NCBI GenBank assembly: GCA_001899445.1
Contig: MPOA01000006.1
Coordinates: 62,001-126,000, forward strand
Length of the DNA: 64,000 nt
Direction of reading: 5' to 3'
DNA from: Candidatus Desulfopertinax cowenii
GTDB taxonomy: Bacteria; Bacillota; Desulfotomaculia; Desulfotomaculales; Desulforudaceae
Positions 10,348 to 19,119 of this stretch are shown here, piece after piece. Below the pieces are notes generated by a model. The model was not told the origin of the DNA. It worked only from the letters and a program-made list of their open reading frames with translations, and made no database searches. Every line of letters begins with the position of its first letter. The stretch's first letter is position 1. A program made the translations under genes and the position numbers.

Positions 10348-10932
10348 TTAATCCCCCCTCCGGCCCGCACCCAGGTCAAGGAAATTTCGCAGCAGCTCCC
10401 GTCCCCATTCGGTTAGAATGGACTCGGGGTGAAACTGTACTCCCTCCACCGGGTACCGGCGGTGGCGCAGACCCATGATTTCCCCGTCCGGAGACTGGGC
10501 GCTGACTTCCAGGCACGGCGGTAGGCTGGAACGGTCCACCACCAGGGAGTGGTAACGGGTAGCCCGAAACGGCGAAGGCAGGCCCCGAAAAATGGTTCGG
10601 CCATCGTGTTCGACGACACACGTCTTTCCGTGCATCAGGGCCCCAGCCCGAATCACCCGGCCGCCAAATGCCCGGCCGATGGCCTGGTGACCCAGGCACA
10701 CCCCCAGGATGGGAATCCGGCCGGCCAACTGGGTAACCAGCGCCAGTGATATGCCGGCGGTTTCGGGAGTTCCCGGCCCCGGAGAAATCACAACGGCTGC
10801 CGGCTGCAAAGCCTCCGCCTCCTGGATGTTGAGGCGGTCGTTGCGCACCACCCGCACCTCTTCACCTAGTTCCTCCAGGTAATGCACCAGGTTATAAGTG
10901 AAGGAATCGTAATTGTCGATCATCAGAATCAT
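10348..10932 (-). CDS. trpG: anthranilate synthase glutamine amidotransferase component
   Basis: Class I glutaminase delivering ammonia to TrpE; may double as PabA because no separate pabA is visible here. ATG at 10930-10932 overlaps the trpE stop (ATGA), giving 194 aa: [14 protein letters not shown] at the N-terminus, [11 protein letters not shown], the nucleophile elbow [10 protein letters not shown] and the C-terminal VQFHPESI histidine-glutamate pair. The long upstream extension of this frame is antisense noise within trpE and is excluded. Confidence 0.95.
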   Translation of the reverse strand: MILMIDNYDSFTYNLVHYLEELGEEVRVVRNDRLNIQEAEALQPAAVVISPGPGTPETAGISLALVTQLAGRIPILGVCLGHQAIGRAFGGRVIRAGALMHGKTCVVEHDGRTIFRGLPSPFRATRYHSLVVDRSSLPPCLEVSAQSPDGEIMGLRHRRYPVEGVQFHPESILTEWGRELLRNFLDLGAGRRGD

Positions 10933-12398
10933 TCCTGATCCCCCTTTACCGCGCGCAGCAGGGCGGTCGCCTTTTGCAACACTTCCTGGTACTCGCGCTC
11001 TGGGTCGGAGTCCGCCACGATGCCGGCGCCCGCCTGCACGTACGCATAGTTGCCGGTGATCACCGCCGTCCGGATGGCGATGCAGGTGTCCAGGTTGCCG
11101 GTCAACCCAAGGTAACCCACGGCCCCGGCATAGAGACCGCGCCGGGTCGGTTCCAGTTCCTCGATAATCTCCATGGCCCGCACCTTGGGCGCCCCGCTCA
11201 CCGTGCCCGCGGGGAACACGGCGCCCAGCGCCTCGAGCGGTGTCCGGCCGCGGTCCAGGGTACCCTGCACTTCGGAGGTCAGGTGCATCACGTGGGAATA
11301 CCTTTCCACGGCCATGAACTGGCGCACCCGGACCGACCCGGGCCGGCACACCCGCGCGAGATCGTTACGCCCCAGGTCGACCAGCATCAGGTGCTCCGCC
11401 CGCTCCTTGGCGTCGGCTTTAAGCTCCTCTTCGTGGGCCAGCTCCGAGGCCGCGTCCCGGCCCCGGGGGCGCGTGCCAGCGATGGGCCGGGTCCGCACCG
11501 TGTCCCCCTCCACCCGCACCAACATCTCCGGTGAGGCTCCAACCGCCACTGTCCGGCCGATATCCAGATAGAACAGGTACGGCGAAGGATTGATGTTTCG
11601 TAGGCGCCGGTACACGTCAAAAGGCGCGGCCTGGAGTAGGACCCGGAACCGCAGGGACAGAACTACTTGCAGAATTTCTCCCGCGGCGATATATTCCTTC
11701 GCCCGGCGGACGGCGGCTTTGAATTCCTCCGGCGTGGTGTTAGCCTGCACCCGATTGCCCCCCGGGAGTTGTTCCGGCCTGGGCGGCGGGTCGTAGGCCG
11801 GGGGAACTCCAGCCAGCCGCGCGCGTATCCGGCGGATAAGCGCCACGGCGCGGTCGTATTCCTGCTCCCGACCGCGGTCCACCCTGGTGTTCACCACCAC
11901 CTTCAGGGTGTGCTGGACGTGGTCGAAGATCAGGACCGTTTCCGGAAACAACAAACTGCAGTCCGGAAGCTTGAGGTCGTCCGGGGCACGGGACGGCAGG
12001 TTTTCCAGGTAACGGGCCAGGTCGTAGGCAAAATAGCCCACGGCTCCGCCGAAAAACCGGGGCAAGCCGAGGTCCGGGCAGCGGTACTCCCGGAACCGGG
12101 CCGCGAGGATCTTCAATGGCTGCCCCCGCACCGTCTCCTCCACCCCGTCCCGGGTCCGGAAAACCCCCCGACCGTCCTTGAATTCAAAGGTCCACAGCGG
12201 GTCAAACCCCAGGAAAGAGTACCGACCTAGGCTTTCGCCGCCCTCCACACTTTCCAGCAGGAAGCAGGGACCGTTGGGCTTAAGCCTTTTGAATACGGAG
12301 ATGGGTGTTTCCGTATCCGCCACCCACTCGTCGAACACCGGGATCAGGTTGTGAGTGCCCGCCAGGTCGAGGTAGTGTTTGCGGGGCGGAAACGCCAA
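10929..12398 (-). CDS. trpE: anthranilate synthase component I
   Basis: Converts chorismate to anthranilate. 489 aa with N-terminal feedback domain ([18 protein letters not shown] carries the LLES tryptophan-binding motif) and the chorismate-binding C-terminal domain ([42 protein letters not shown]). The TTG start (12396-12398) is at the head of the operon, about 170 nt after a sigma-A-like promoter and just after a terminator hairpin. That arrangement suggests transcriptional attenuation; see the leader entry. Confidence 0.95.
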   Translation of the reverse strand: MAFPPRKHYLDLAGTHNLIPVFDEWVADTETPISVFKRLKPNGPCFLLESVEGGESLGRYSFLGFDPLWTFEFKDGRGVFRTRDGVEETVRGQPLKILAARFREYRCPDLGLPRFFGGAVGYFAYDLARYLENLPSRAPDDLKLPDCSLLFPETVLIFDHVQHTLKVVVNTRVDRGREQEYDRAVALIRRIRARLAGVPPAYDPPPRPEQLPGGNRVQANTTPEEFKAAVRRAKEYIAAGEILQVVLSLRFRVLLQAAPFDVYRRLRNINPSPYLFYLDIGRTVAVGASPEMLVRVEGDTVRTRPIAGTRPRGRDAASELAHEEELKADAKERAEHLMLVDLGRNDLARVCRPGSVRVRQFMAVERYSHVMHLTSEVQGTLDRGRTPLEALGAVFPAGTVSGAPKVRAMEIIEELEPTRRGLYAGAVGYLGLTGNLDTCIAIRTAVITGNYAYVQAGAGIVADSDPEREYQEVLQKATALLRAVKGDQE

Positions 12399-12413
12399 CT
12401 TGCCTCACCTCAC

Positions 12414-12530
12414 CCTGAAAAAGAATAACCAGCACTCAGCAGAGTGCCGGTCGTTTTCGTACCAGCCTCGACTCAGCTCGTCAAATCTCCCCTCCGGGTG
12501 CAGTCTAAACTTTGCTCAAGCTCTCCTCGT
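12414..12530 (-). promoter_or_regulatory. trp operon leader: (G/U)AG triplet array, antiterminator and terminator
   Basis: The leader RNA contains nine spaced (G/U)AG triplets on the minus strand between 12528 and 12467, mostly in a 5-6 nt register. They lead into a hairpin GCTGGT-A-CG / CG-ACCGGC (12446-12466) whose 3' arm overlaps the 5' arm of a second hairpin CCGGCACTC / GAGTGCTGG (12429-12450). The second is followed by TTATTCTTTTT. The two hairpins are mutually exclusive, the architecture of TRAP-controlled trp attenuation in Bacillus. No leader peptide with Trp codons and no T-box sequence were found. TRAP control is inference. Confidence 0.55.
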
Positions 12531-12562
12531 AACCCTATAAAACTATTTACCCTTATATCACA

Positions 12563-12592
12563 CCTATATCACCCCCGCCAAGCCGTTGTCAA
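12563..12592 (-). promoter_or_regulatory. sigma-A-like promoter of the trp operon
   Basis: On the minus strand TTGACA (12587-12592) is followed after 18 bp by TATAGG (12563-12568), or after 17 bp by ATATAG. It overlaps the 3' end of the upstream HD-GYP gene, so trp transcription can start independently of it. Confidence 0.65.
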
Positions 12593-13689
12593 CTACCGTG
12601 ATGGTCCAGCATTTTTCTTACCACCTCCGCCTCTTCCTCGCCCAGGACCCGGCTGACCCAGAGATTGTTTTCCACCGTGGATAAATGATAGGGGAGCACC
12701 TTTTCCCCGTTGGCATTGAGGAGTACGCGTACGTTGGGGAAAAAGGTGAAGGATTGCGGTGTATCGAGGACGATGCCGATCTCCCCCGAGCTGACTTCAA
12801 CCAGGGTCCCGGTGGGATAAGCGGCCACGCAGCGCAGGAAGTTGTGGACCAGTTTGACGTCGAACCACCAGTTCCCCGCACCCGCAATCATCTCCAGGGC
12901 CTCGTGCGGCAGCACGGCTTTCCGGTAGCACCGGTCAGAGGTCAGGGCGTCGTAGACGTCGGCGATCCCAACCAGTTGGGGCTGGAAACCGATTTCCCGT
13001 TCCTTGAGGCCCAGCGGATACCCCTCGCCATTGTACCGTTCGTGGTGGGCATAAGCGATCATGCTGGCCACGCGGTGTTCTTTCAAAATGTCCCGGCCGT
13101 ACGCGCAGTGCTGTTTGACGTGTTCAAACTCCTCCGCGGTAAGCGCGCCCGGCTTGTTGAGAATATCGGGGTTGACCTTGATCTTGCCCACGTCGTGCAG
13201 CAGCGCCCCCAAGGCGAGGTCAAGCAACTGTTCCTTGTGCAGTCCGAAATTGATTCCGGTCAAAACGGCGAGGATGCAGACGTTCACCGAGTGGTGGTAC
13301 AGGTAAGCCCCTTCGGCGCGAATGTCCACCAGGTTGACTACGGAAAGCGGGTTCTTCAGCAGTTCGGTGACTATACTTTCGGCCATGGTGGCCAGGGCCA
13401 GATCGGCGTTCAGTACCCTGGCCTTCGGGGACGAGGGTGCCGTCAGGATTCTGCGGACCTGGGTTATCGCGTCCCGCCGCGTCTTTTCGGAAATGACGTC
13501 CCGGATTTCCACGCCGTTTAACAGGTTGTCCTCCACGTAAACGGCGGGAAAACCGATTTCCCCTAGTCTTTCGATGTACCTCCGGGATAGCGTCACGCCA
13601 GCGTTTAGGTACACCTCACCTTTGGTACCCAGTACCGGTCTCGCCAGCCGCATTCCCGGCACCAGATAGCTCACCGGAACCTTACGCAT
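12589..13689 (-). CDS. HD-GYP domain phosphodiesterase
   Basis: Predicted cyclic-di-GMP phosphodiesterase. 366 aa: a 100-residue N-terminal region of the type common to YcgR-less HD-GYP proteins, then the HD-GYP domain with LGALLHDVGKIK, HHERYNGEGYPLGL and ADVYDALTSDR, i.e. HD, HHExxDGxGYP-like and DxxDA metal motifs. The GYP signature reads NGEGYP. No REC or membrane segment is visible, so the input signal is unknown. Start ATG has GGAGGT 7 nt upstream. Lies between aroH and trpE but is probably regulatory rather than metabolic. Confidence 0.88.
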   Translation of the reverse strand: MRKVPVSYLVPGMRLARPVLGTKGEVYLNAGVTLSRRYIERLGEIGFPAVYVEDNLLNGVEIRDVISEKTRRDAITQVRRILTAPSSPKARVLNADLALATMAESIVTELLKNPLSVVNLVDIRAEGAYLYHHSVNVCILAVLTGINFGLHKEQLLDLALGALLHDVGKIKVNPDILNKPGALTAEEFEHVKQHCAYGRDILKEHRVASMIAYAHHERYNGEGYPLGLKEREIGFQPQLVGIADVYDALTSDRCYRKAVLPHEALEMIAGAGNWWFDVKLVHNFLRCVAAYPTGTLVEVSSGEIGIVLDTPQSFTFFPNVRVLLNANGEKVLPYHLSTVENNLWVSRVLGEEEAEVVRKMLDHHGS

Positions 13690-13692
13690 TAA

Positions 13693-13860
13693 CTACCTCC
13701 ATTTTTTGCCAACTCGACCCGGGACACCGCACTCGGAGATGCTAGACTGACTAGGAAGCTTTGTCTTGATCATAAGGACCTCGTCCTCGTCCAGCACCTG
13801 GACCACGCGTAACGGCATTTTTCCCGGGTGGGCAGGTCGTGGATTCTGAACGCTGGTCAT
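13693..13860 (-). CDS. possible small protein between aroH and the HD-GYP gene
   Basis: A 55-codon frame whose ATG overlaps the aroH stop (ATGA) and whose stop overlaps the Shine-Dalgarno of the HD-GYP gene. The middle, MPLRVVQVLDEDEVLMIKTK, looks protein-like, but I recognise no family and the overlaps are the only other support. It could be chance. Confidence 0.3.
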   Translation of the reverse strand: MTSVQNPRPAHPGKMPLRVVQVLDEDEVLMIKTKLPSQSSISECGVPGRVGKKWR

Positions 13861-14222
13861 CCGAACAAATCGGGCCGCAGCGCGGCCGTTTCGCCCAGGT
13901 AAACGTGCCGGATCTCGGCCGCGGACCGGGAGGTGTGGACGTGCATCAGGAGGCGCAGGCATCTGGGCATGGCTCCCGGAACATCGATCTCGGTGGCGCA
14001 TAACAGGGGAATTCGCGTCCAGCCCATTTCCCTGGCCGCCAATGCCGGGAACTCGGCGTTGAGATCAGGGGTAAGGGTAAAAAAGATGCTTACGACATCC
14101 TCCACCCGGATATCGTTTTCGCGGACTAAAGCCTCCAGGAGTTCACGGGTGGCCTCCAGGATTGCAGACCGGGTATTTTCCCTGACGGTGTTTGCGCCGC
14201 GTATCCCCCGCACGGTAAGCAT
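13857..14222 (-). CDS. aroH: chorismate mutase, AroH type
   Basis: Rearranges chorismate to prephenate, feeding tyrA in the adjacent operon and the Phe branch. 121 aa trimeric AroH fold: LTVRGIRGANTVREN at the N-terminus carries the conserved Arg/Glu substrate residues, and VYLGETAALRPDL is the C-terminal motif. I choose the ATG at 14222 over one 9 nt upstream because GGAAGG is 9 nt before it. Its presence explains why tyrA lacks a mutase domain. Confidence 0.93.
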   Translation of the reverse strand: MLTVRGIRGANTVRENTRSAILEATRELLEALVRENDIRVEDVVSIFFTLTPDLNAEFPALAAREMGWTRIPLLCATEIDVPGAMPRCLRLLMHVHTSRSAAEIRHVYLGETAALRPDLFG

Positions 14223-14308
14223 AACAAACATCCTTCCCAGGAGAGACTACCCTGAAAATGACCCGATTTTTCAGCTCGCGGTGGTGCCACCCCTGGTGGC
14301 ATGGGCGT

Positions 14309-14770
14309 CTACCGGGAATACTTTCTTTCGAGCCAACGCTGCAAGGACTTGATCTCTTCGTTGATTCGAAAGAGGAGCCGTTCGACTTCCAGCCGGTTAA
14401 GGATCACATTGCCCGGTTCCAGGATTTCAATCCGGCGAAAGTCCTCCCGGGCCACGAACCGAACCAGATCTTCAATGCTGTCCGCCACCACGATAAACTC
14501 CGCGGGTGCGTAGGCCACTTCGGTGTTGGTCTGATCGTCGAAGACGGTGTAGGTTTCTCCGCCAAGACTGATATCCTCGATCCGTACTCCCTGAATAGGC
14601 ACATTTCGGAAAAGGGCGACCTGCTGTTCCCGGTTTTCCTCCGCCACCTTGTCGGTTGGCTTAGACCCGAAAAACAGGCGGCCCGGGCGGGAAACCCCCT
14701 TAAAGTCAAGACGTATCTTCACTCTTAGTTCCGCTTCAACCTGATCGTTACCCGTCTGGGTCCGTACCAA
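14309..14770 (-). CDS. conserved protein of unknown function
   Basis: 153 aa, no family recognised. Soluble and charged with no signal peptide or membrane segment; the N-terminal half reads as beta-strand rich (ELRVKIRLDFKGV, TYTVFDDQTNTEVAYAP) and the C-terminus as a helix (VERLLFRINEEIKSLQRWLE). TTG start with GGGGGG 8 nt upstream. Codon use matches the flanking genes, so I take it as a real gene, divergent in function from its neighbours aroH and the pseudouridine synthase. Confidence 0.7.
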   Translation of the reverse strand: MVRTQTGNDQVEAELRVKIRLDFKGVSRPGRLFFGSKPTDKVAEENREQQVALFRNVPIQGVRIEDISLGGETYTVFDDQTNTEVAYAPAEFIVVADSIEDLVRFVAREDFRRIEILEPGNVILNRLEVERLLFRINEEIKSLQRWLERKYSR

Positions 14771-14846
14771 CGGGGCGTCCCCCCTATACCGTGTTTTCTT
14801 AAGTTTTTAGCTATTCTAGTCGGTTAGATGGAAATCCTGCAAACTC

Positions 14847-15575
14847 CTACGACAGCTGCGCCAATTCACGCAGCCGGCGCACCTCTCCGGCTTGGAGTCG
14901 GCGGTACTGCCCGGGTCGGAGCCCGCCCAGCTCCAGGTTGGCCACCGCGGTGCGTTTCAACCGCTTCACCTCAAAGCCGAGCGCGGCCCACATCCGCCGC
15001 ACCTGCCGGTTGCGGCCTTCGTGCATAGTTATTTCCACCAGGGCGCTGTGTTTGCCGCTACGGAGCAGCCGCACCCGGCAGGGCGCGGTAGGTCCGTCCT
15101 CCAGGACAATTCCCGCGGCGATCCGCCGGAGAGTGTCTGGATCCGGCGTGCGGTCCAGGGTTACCAGGTAGGTCTTGGAGATTTTGAACCGGGGATGCGT
15201 TAGCCGGTAGGCCAACTCGCCATCATTGGTGAGCAGGAGCAGTCCTTCCGAATCGTAGTCCAGTCGGCCGACGGGGAAAAGCCGCTGCGGTACTTTACGA
15301 ACCAGGTCGGTGACTTTCCGCCGCCCCCGGGGATCGTGCACCGTGGTCACGTACCCGCGGGGCTTGTACACCATCACGTAGGTCTTGTCCTCCAGCCGTA
15401 CGGCCCGCCCGTCAACCTCCACCCGGTCCCGGGCCGGGTTCACCGTGGTGCCAAGTTCCCGCACCACGCAGCCGTTGACCTGCACCCGGCCCGCGCGAAT
15501 CAAATCCTCGCAGCGGCGACGCGAGGCGATGCCGGCCTCGGCCAGGTATTTTTGCAATCTCAGCAAGCGCGACAC
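14847..15575 (-). CDS. rluB: ribosomal large-subunit pseudouridine synthase (RsuA/RluB family)
   Basis: Isomerises a specific uridine in rRNA. 242 aa: S4 RNA-binding domain at residues 4-50 (LQKYLAEAGIASRRRCEDLI) followed by the catalytic domain with VGRLDYDSEGLLLLTNDG, in which the Asp of GRLD is the nucleophile, and EGRNRQVRRM. The domain order is that of RsuA/RluB/RluE/RluF; RluB is most likely for a Firmicute, next to spmAB as in many clostridia. Confidence 0.92.
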   Translation of the reverse strand: MSRLLRLQKYLAEAGIASRRRCEDLIRAGRVQVNGCVVRELGTTVNPARDRVEVDGRAVRLEDKTYVMVYKPRGYVTTVHDPRGRRKVTDLVRKVPQRLFPVGRLDYDSEGLLLLTNDGELAYRLTHPRFKISKTYLVTLDRTPDPDTLRRIAAGIVLEDGPTAPCRVRLLRSGKHSALVEITMHEGRNRQVRRMWAALGFEVKRLKRTAVANLELGGLRPGQYRRLQAGEVRRLRELAQLS

Positions 15576-15668
15576 CCCCGGCAGTTTTCTTTGCGTAGAA
15601 TTTTACCCGCCCGGGTGCCATCTTAGCTAGACTCTGCCGAAAAACGCCACTAGGTAAGCGCCGGGGCC

Positions 15669-16202
15669 TCATTTGAAAATGGCGGTTACGACCAGGATCG
15701 AGGCCAGCAGGGTGGTCAGGTCGGCGGTCAGCCCCGACGCGACCGCGTAGCGGTATTTCCTGATCCCCACGGCGCCGAAGTACAGGGTCAGGACGTAGAA
15801 GGTGGTGTCGCTGGACCCCTGCGCCGTTGAAACCAGCAGCCCGATGAAGCTGTCGGGGCCGTGTTCCTCGATGAGTTCGGTGGCGATCCCCAAAGCGGCG
15901 CCACCGGACAGGGGACGCATGAGGGCGTGCGGCAGAATCTCGGGCGGTGCGCCAAAACAGGTGAGCAGCGGCCCGATCGCCCCGACGAAGATGTCCATGG
16001 CGCCGGAAGCCCGGAAAATGTTGATCGCCACGATCATGGCCACCAGGTAGGGGATGATTTTCACCGCCATGCCGAAGCCCTGCTCAGCACCCTCGACGAA
16101 TGCTTCAAAAACGCGAACGCCGCGGATGGTACCCGCCAGCAGCACCACCACCAGGAAAACCGGGATCGCCCACTTGGAGAGCGCGCTGACCACTTCTAGC
16201 AT
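15669..16202 (-). CDS. spmB: spore maturation protein B
   Basis: 177 aa membrane protein with several hydrophobic segments (WAIPVFLVVVLLAGTI, IIPYLVAMIVAINIFRASG, a C-terminal LTTLLASILVVTAIF). It belongs to the nucleoside recognition/gate domain family, as does SpmA. SpmAB are needed for full spore-core dehydration in Bacillus. Follows spmA by 2 nt, so one transcript. Confidence 0.92.
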   Translation of the reverse strand: MLEVVSALSKWAIPVFLVVVLLAGTIRGVRVFEAFVEGAEQGFGMAVKIIPYLVAMIVAINIFRASGAMDIFVGAIGPLLTCFGAPPEILPHALMRPLSGGAALGIATELIEEHGPDSFIGLLVSTAQGSSDTTFYVLTLYFGAVGIRKYRYAVASGLTADLTTLLASILVVTAIFK

Positions 16203-16204
16203 AG

Positions 16205-16795
16205 CTACTTACCTCGCGCTCGATAAACACCGCGCAGAAAACGGTCCACCAGGACGGCCGCCGTCATGCCGCAGGCGGTGGCAAGAATGGTGGGGCCCAC
16301 CACGGCCGTGGGATCAGTCGAACCGTAAAACGCCCGGATACCAATGATGGTGGACGGGATCAGGGTCAGGCAGGCGGTGTTCAGGGCCAGGAAGGTGCAC
16401 ATGGCGTCCGAGGCACGGTCCGGGTAAGGGTTCAGTTTTTGTAGTTCGCGCATGGCGATCAAGCCCATTGGCGTCGCCGCGCTTCCCAACCCCAGCACGT
16501 TGGCGCTGAGATTCATCACGATCGCCCCCACCGCGGGGTGGTCCTTGGGTACGCTCGGAAACAGGACCCGAACCAGCGGGCGCACCAGAAAGGCTAACCC
16601 CCGGATCAGTCCGGCCTGCTCGGCGATTTTCACGATCCCCAGCCAGAAAGCCATGATCGCGATCAGTCCAAACGCCGTTTTTACCGCAGTCTGGGCGCCT
16701 TCCAGGGCGGCCCTGGTCACCACGTCGATCTGCCCGTTGACGGCGGCGGTGAAGATGCCCAAGAGTATCAGCGAGAGCCACACATGATTAACCAC
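16205..16795 (-). CDS. spmA: spore maturation protein A
   Basis: 196 aa polytopic membrane protein with Gate domain; motifs LGLGSAATPMGLIAMREL and LNTACLTLIPSTIIGIRAF are typical of SpmA. The frame is open to a TTG at 16819, but a GTG at 16793-16795 with AGAGGG 8 nt upstream gives the usual MVNHVWLSLILLG start. First gene of the spmAB pair; works with SpmB during late sporulation. Confidence 0.92.
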   Translation of the reverse strand: MVNHVWLSLILLGIFTAAVNGQIDVVTRAALEGAQTAVKTAFGLIAIMAFWLGIVKIAEQAGLIRGLAFLVRPLVRVLFPSVPKDHPAVGAIVMNLSANVLGLGSAATPMGLIAMRELQKLNPYPDRASDAMCTFLALNTACLTLIPSTIIGIRAFYGSTDPTAVVGPTILATACGMTAAVLVDRFLRGVYRARGK

Positions 16796-16854
16796 CTGTG
16801 ATCCCTCTTCCCTTGTCAATTAACGAATTACTATGAAAAGGGGAAAACAGGTAG

Positions 16855-16874
16855 AACCGGGGGCGTCCCCGGTG
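16855..16874 (-). terminator. possible terminator after ytfJ
   Basis: Hairpin ACCGGGG-acg-CCCCCGGT on the minus strand just downstream of the ytfJ stop, followed by a pyrimidine-rich stretch with only a weak T run. It also separates ytfJ from spmA. Confidence 0.4.
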
Positions 16875-16909
16875 GAAGCAACTGAAACCGATTCTCTTGA
16901 AGGCCGCAC

Positions 16910-17305
16910 CTAGTGCTTTTCCCGATCCGACCGCTGCAAATAGGCGTCAATCTTTTCCAGTACCTGCGGCGCCAAGTCGATCAACCGGTCGGCAATGACG
17001 TTGGCATCCACCGGAAGCAGCCGCACCTGTCCGGCACTGATCACCAGAAATCCCACGGGTTGCACTGAAACTCCGGCGCCGCTGCCGCCCCCAAACGGAT
17101 AGACGCTTTCATCGCTGCCCTTGTTGATTTCAAACTCGCCGCCCCCGGCGGCAAACCCCAGGGCAACCCGGGAAACCGGAATGACCACGGTACCGTCAGG
17201 TGTTTCCACTGGGTCTCCCACCACGGTATTAACGTCAACCATTTCCTTGATGCTTTCCATTGCCGTCTTCATAAGGCCTTCGATCGGATGCTGCTCCAAG
17301 CCCAA
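16910..17305 (-). CDS. ytfJ: GerW family sporulation protein (YtfJ)
   Basis: Spore protein family required for efficient L-alanine germination in Bacillus. 131 aa from the TTG at 17303-17305, chosen for a G-run 9 nt upstream and a family-like start (LEQHPIEGLMKTAMESIKEM). Conserved core: VGDPVETPDGTVVIPVSRV and the glycine-rich GFAAGGGEFE, PFGGGSGAGVSVQPVGFLV. The frame is open to 17383. It follows the DUF2953 gene, the same order as ytfI-ytfJ in Bacillus. Confidence 0.88.
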   Translation of the reverse strand: MGLEQHPIEGLMKTAMESIKEMVDVNTVVGDPVETPDGTVVIPVSRVALGFAAGGGEFEINKGSDESVYPFGGGSGAGVSVQPVGFLVISAGQVRLLPVDANVIADRLIDLAPQVLEKIDAYLQRSDREKH

Positions 17306-17406
17306 GGAATAACGCCCCCCATTTCGTGCAGCCTTTTCAGTGCTGCGGTCATAATATGGCCGATCTGGACGGCAAATATGCAAGGTCCAACTGCGGCCGT
17401 CATCTA

Positions 17407-18012
17407 TTATCTGGCCCAGATCGCTTTCAGAACCGCGACCATGAAATCACCGACCCGGATCTGAAAGATGCAGTCTAGGAAAGTGTTCAGCCGGTGCTCT
17501 TGGTAATTGGGCCGCACGGCCAGGTCGGGCTTGCTCAGCGGCACGGTGTGGGCAAATAATCCGGTGACCAGGCTGCTTTTCAAAGCCCAGGCGATTCCCG
17601 TGGCCAGGCCGGTACGGTGCGCTTCACCGAGCCCAATTTCACTGTACCAGCGAAATCGCCTGATCCGGGTACGGCCGGCCAGATACCACAGGGCAAAAGC
17701 GTACCGCCCGTATCTGCGGTAGAATTCCAACAGGAAGGACACGGAAGCACGAATTTCTTGCGGGATGTTGAAGGAAACCGTTTCCGGGCGGCCGAATGCG
17801 GTCTTCAGTCTGATTTCGGGACCGGTGGTACGGACCAGGAGATCGACCAGCGGCACGTCGACCGAGTAGCGCAGGTATTTAAGCCAGGCAACCGTGAAGG
17901 TGATCCGGTCGTCCTCGCCCCGGCGCAGCAACCGGAAATGCACCGTAACGGAAGAAAGGAACACCAATACCAGCGCTAGTACTGTTGCGGTGATAACCAG
18001 GGCTGCCGTCAT
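17407..18012 (-). CDS. DUF2953 family membrane protein (YtfI-like)
   Basis: 201 aa. One N-terminal membrane anchor (LVITATVLALVLVFLSSVTV) followed by a soluble beta-rich domain. Placement directly upstream of ytfJ matches the Bacillus ytfI-ytfJ pair, implying expression in sporulation. Biochemical function is not known. Start ATG with GGAGGAGA upstream. Confidence 0.8.
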   Translation of the reverse strand: MTAALVITATVLALVLVFLSSVTVHFRLLRRGEDDRITFTVAWLKYLRYSVDVPLVDLLVRTTGPEIRLKTAFGRPETVSFNIPQEIRASVSFLLEFYRRYGRYAFALWYLAGRTRIRRFRWYSEIGLGEAHRTGLATGIAWALKSSLVTGLFAHTVPLSKPDLAVRPNYQEHRLNTFLDCIFQIRVGDFMVAVLKAIWAR

Positions 18013-18094
18013 CCAAGGGTTCTCCTCCGGGCAGGTGCGTCCCGCATTCTACCATTTTCCCGCAGTTTTCCCGAAAATAAGAAAAAAAATTGAT

Positions 18095-19069
18095 TTAGAT
18101 TTGGACGGCCTGGCGGACCCGACGCATGGTCTCGCGGGCCGCGGCTGCCGCCTTTTCCTGCCCGTGCGCCATCACGTCGTCCAAGTAACCCGGCTCGGCC
18201 AGGATCTCCGCCCGGCGTTGCCGGATGGGCTCCAGGTAAGCATTCAGACTCTCAGCCAGCCGGGCCTTGCAGGCCACGCAGCCGATACGCCCCTCCCGGC
18301 AGGCTACGGTGATTTCGTCCACCAGGTCCCGGTTGTAAAGCGTCTGGTAAGTGTAAACGTTGCATATCTCGGGATTACCGGGATCGTTTTTCCGGATGCG
18401 CCCCGGATCGGTGATCATCATCCGTACTCGTTTTTCAACGGTTTCCCGCGCCGCGCCCAGGCTGATTTCGTTTCCGTAACTCTTGCTCATCTTTCGACCG
18501 TCCACCCCAGGAAGCAGCGCCGTGTCGGCCAACAGCGCCTGGGGCTCAGGGAACACGGGTTTGTACAGATGATTGAAGCGGCGGGCCACCTCCCGGCACA
18601 GTTCCAGGTGCGGCAGCTGGTCCTGCCCCACCGGCACGGCGTCGGCCCGGTAAATCAGGATATCCGCCGCCTGTAACAGGGGATACCCCAGAAAACCGTA
18701 GGTGGCGATATCCTTGCCCCGCGCCGCCAATTGCTGCACCTGGTCCTTGTAGGTGGGTACCCGTTCCAGCCAGGACAGCGGGGTGATCATCGAAAACAAA
18801 AGGAGTAGTTCGGCGTGCTCCAGCACCTGGGACTGGACGAACACCGTGCTCCGTTCCGGATCAATGCCGACGGCCAGCCAGTCGGCCAGCATTTCCCGCG
18901 TGTTCACCCGGATCGAGGCCGTTTCGTCGAAAGCGGTGGTCAGGGCGTGCCAGTCGGCGACGAAGAAAAAGCACTCGTTTTCCTCCTGCAGTTTCAGCCA
19001 GTTGGACAGAACGCTTAAGTGTCCGATGTGCAGTTTGCCGCTGGGCCGCATTCCGCTGAGGACGCGCAT
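18095..19069 (-). CDS. trpS: tryptophanyl-tRNA synthetase
   Basis: Charges tRNA-Trp. 324 aa class Ic synthetase: PSGKLHIGHL is the HIGH signature (residues 9-18), KMSKSYGN the KMSKS loop, and VGQDQLPHLELCR the tryptophan pocket region. Full length. Upstream region is short and contains no T-box. tRNA-Trp itself is encoded at 32.3 kb. Confidence 0.95.
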   Translation of the reverse strand: MRVLSGMRPSGKLHIGHLSVLSNWLKLQEENECFFFVADWHALTTAFDETASIRVNTREMLADWLAVGIDPERSTVFVQSQVLEHAELLLLFSMITPLSWLERVPTYKDQVQQLAARGKDIATYGFLGYPLLQAADILIYRADAVPVGQDQLPHLELCREVARRFNHLYKPVFPEPQALLADTALLPGVDGRKMSKSYGNEISLGAARETVEKRVRMMITDPGRIRKNDPGNPEICNVYTYQTLYNRDLVDEITVACREGRIGCVACKARLAESLNAYLEPIRQRRAEILAEPGYLDDVMAHGQEKAAAAARETMRRVRQAVQI

Positions 19070-19119
19070 TCTTTCATCCTTTCAGCAATGTAATGCTGGG
19101 CGTTAGGGAGTTCGCGCTG

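Noticed and set aside
9425-10416. Plus-strand frames of 289 and 310 codons opposite trpD
   Set aside because: Pro/Arg/Gly-rich shadow translations of trpD with no ribosome site or recognisable domain.
12430-12530. T-box or Trp leader peptide controlling trpE
   Set aside because: AGGCTGGTACGA superficially recalls the T-box core but lacks GGGTGGNACCGCG, and no short frame with Trp codons follows a ribosome site.
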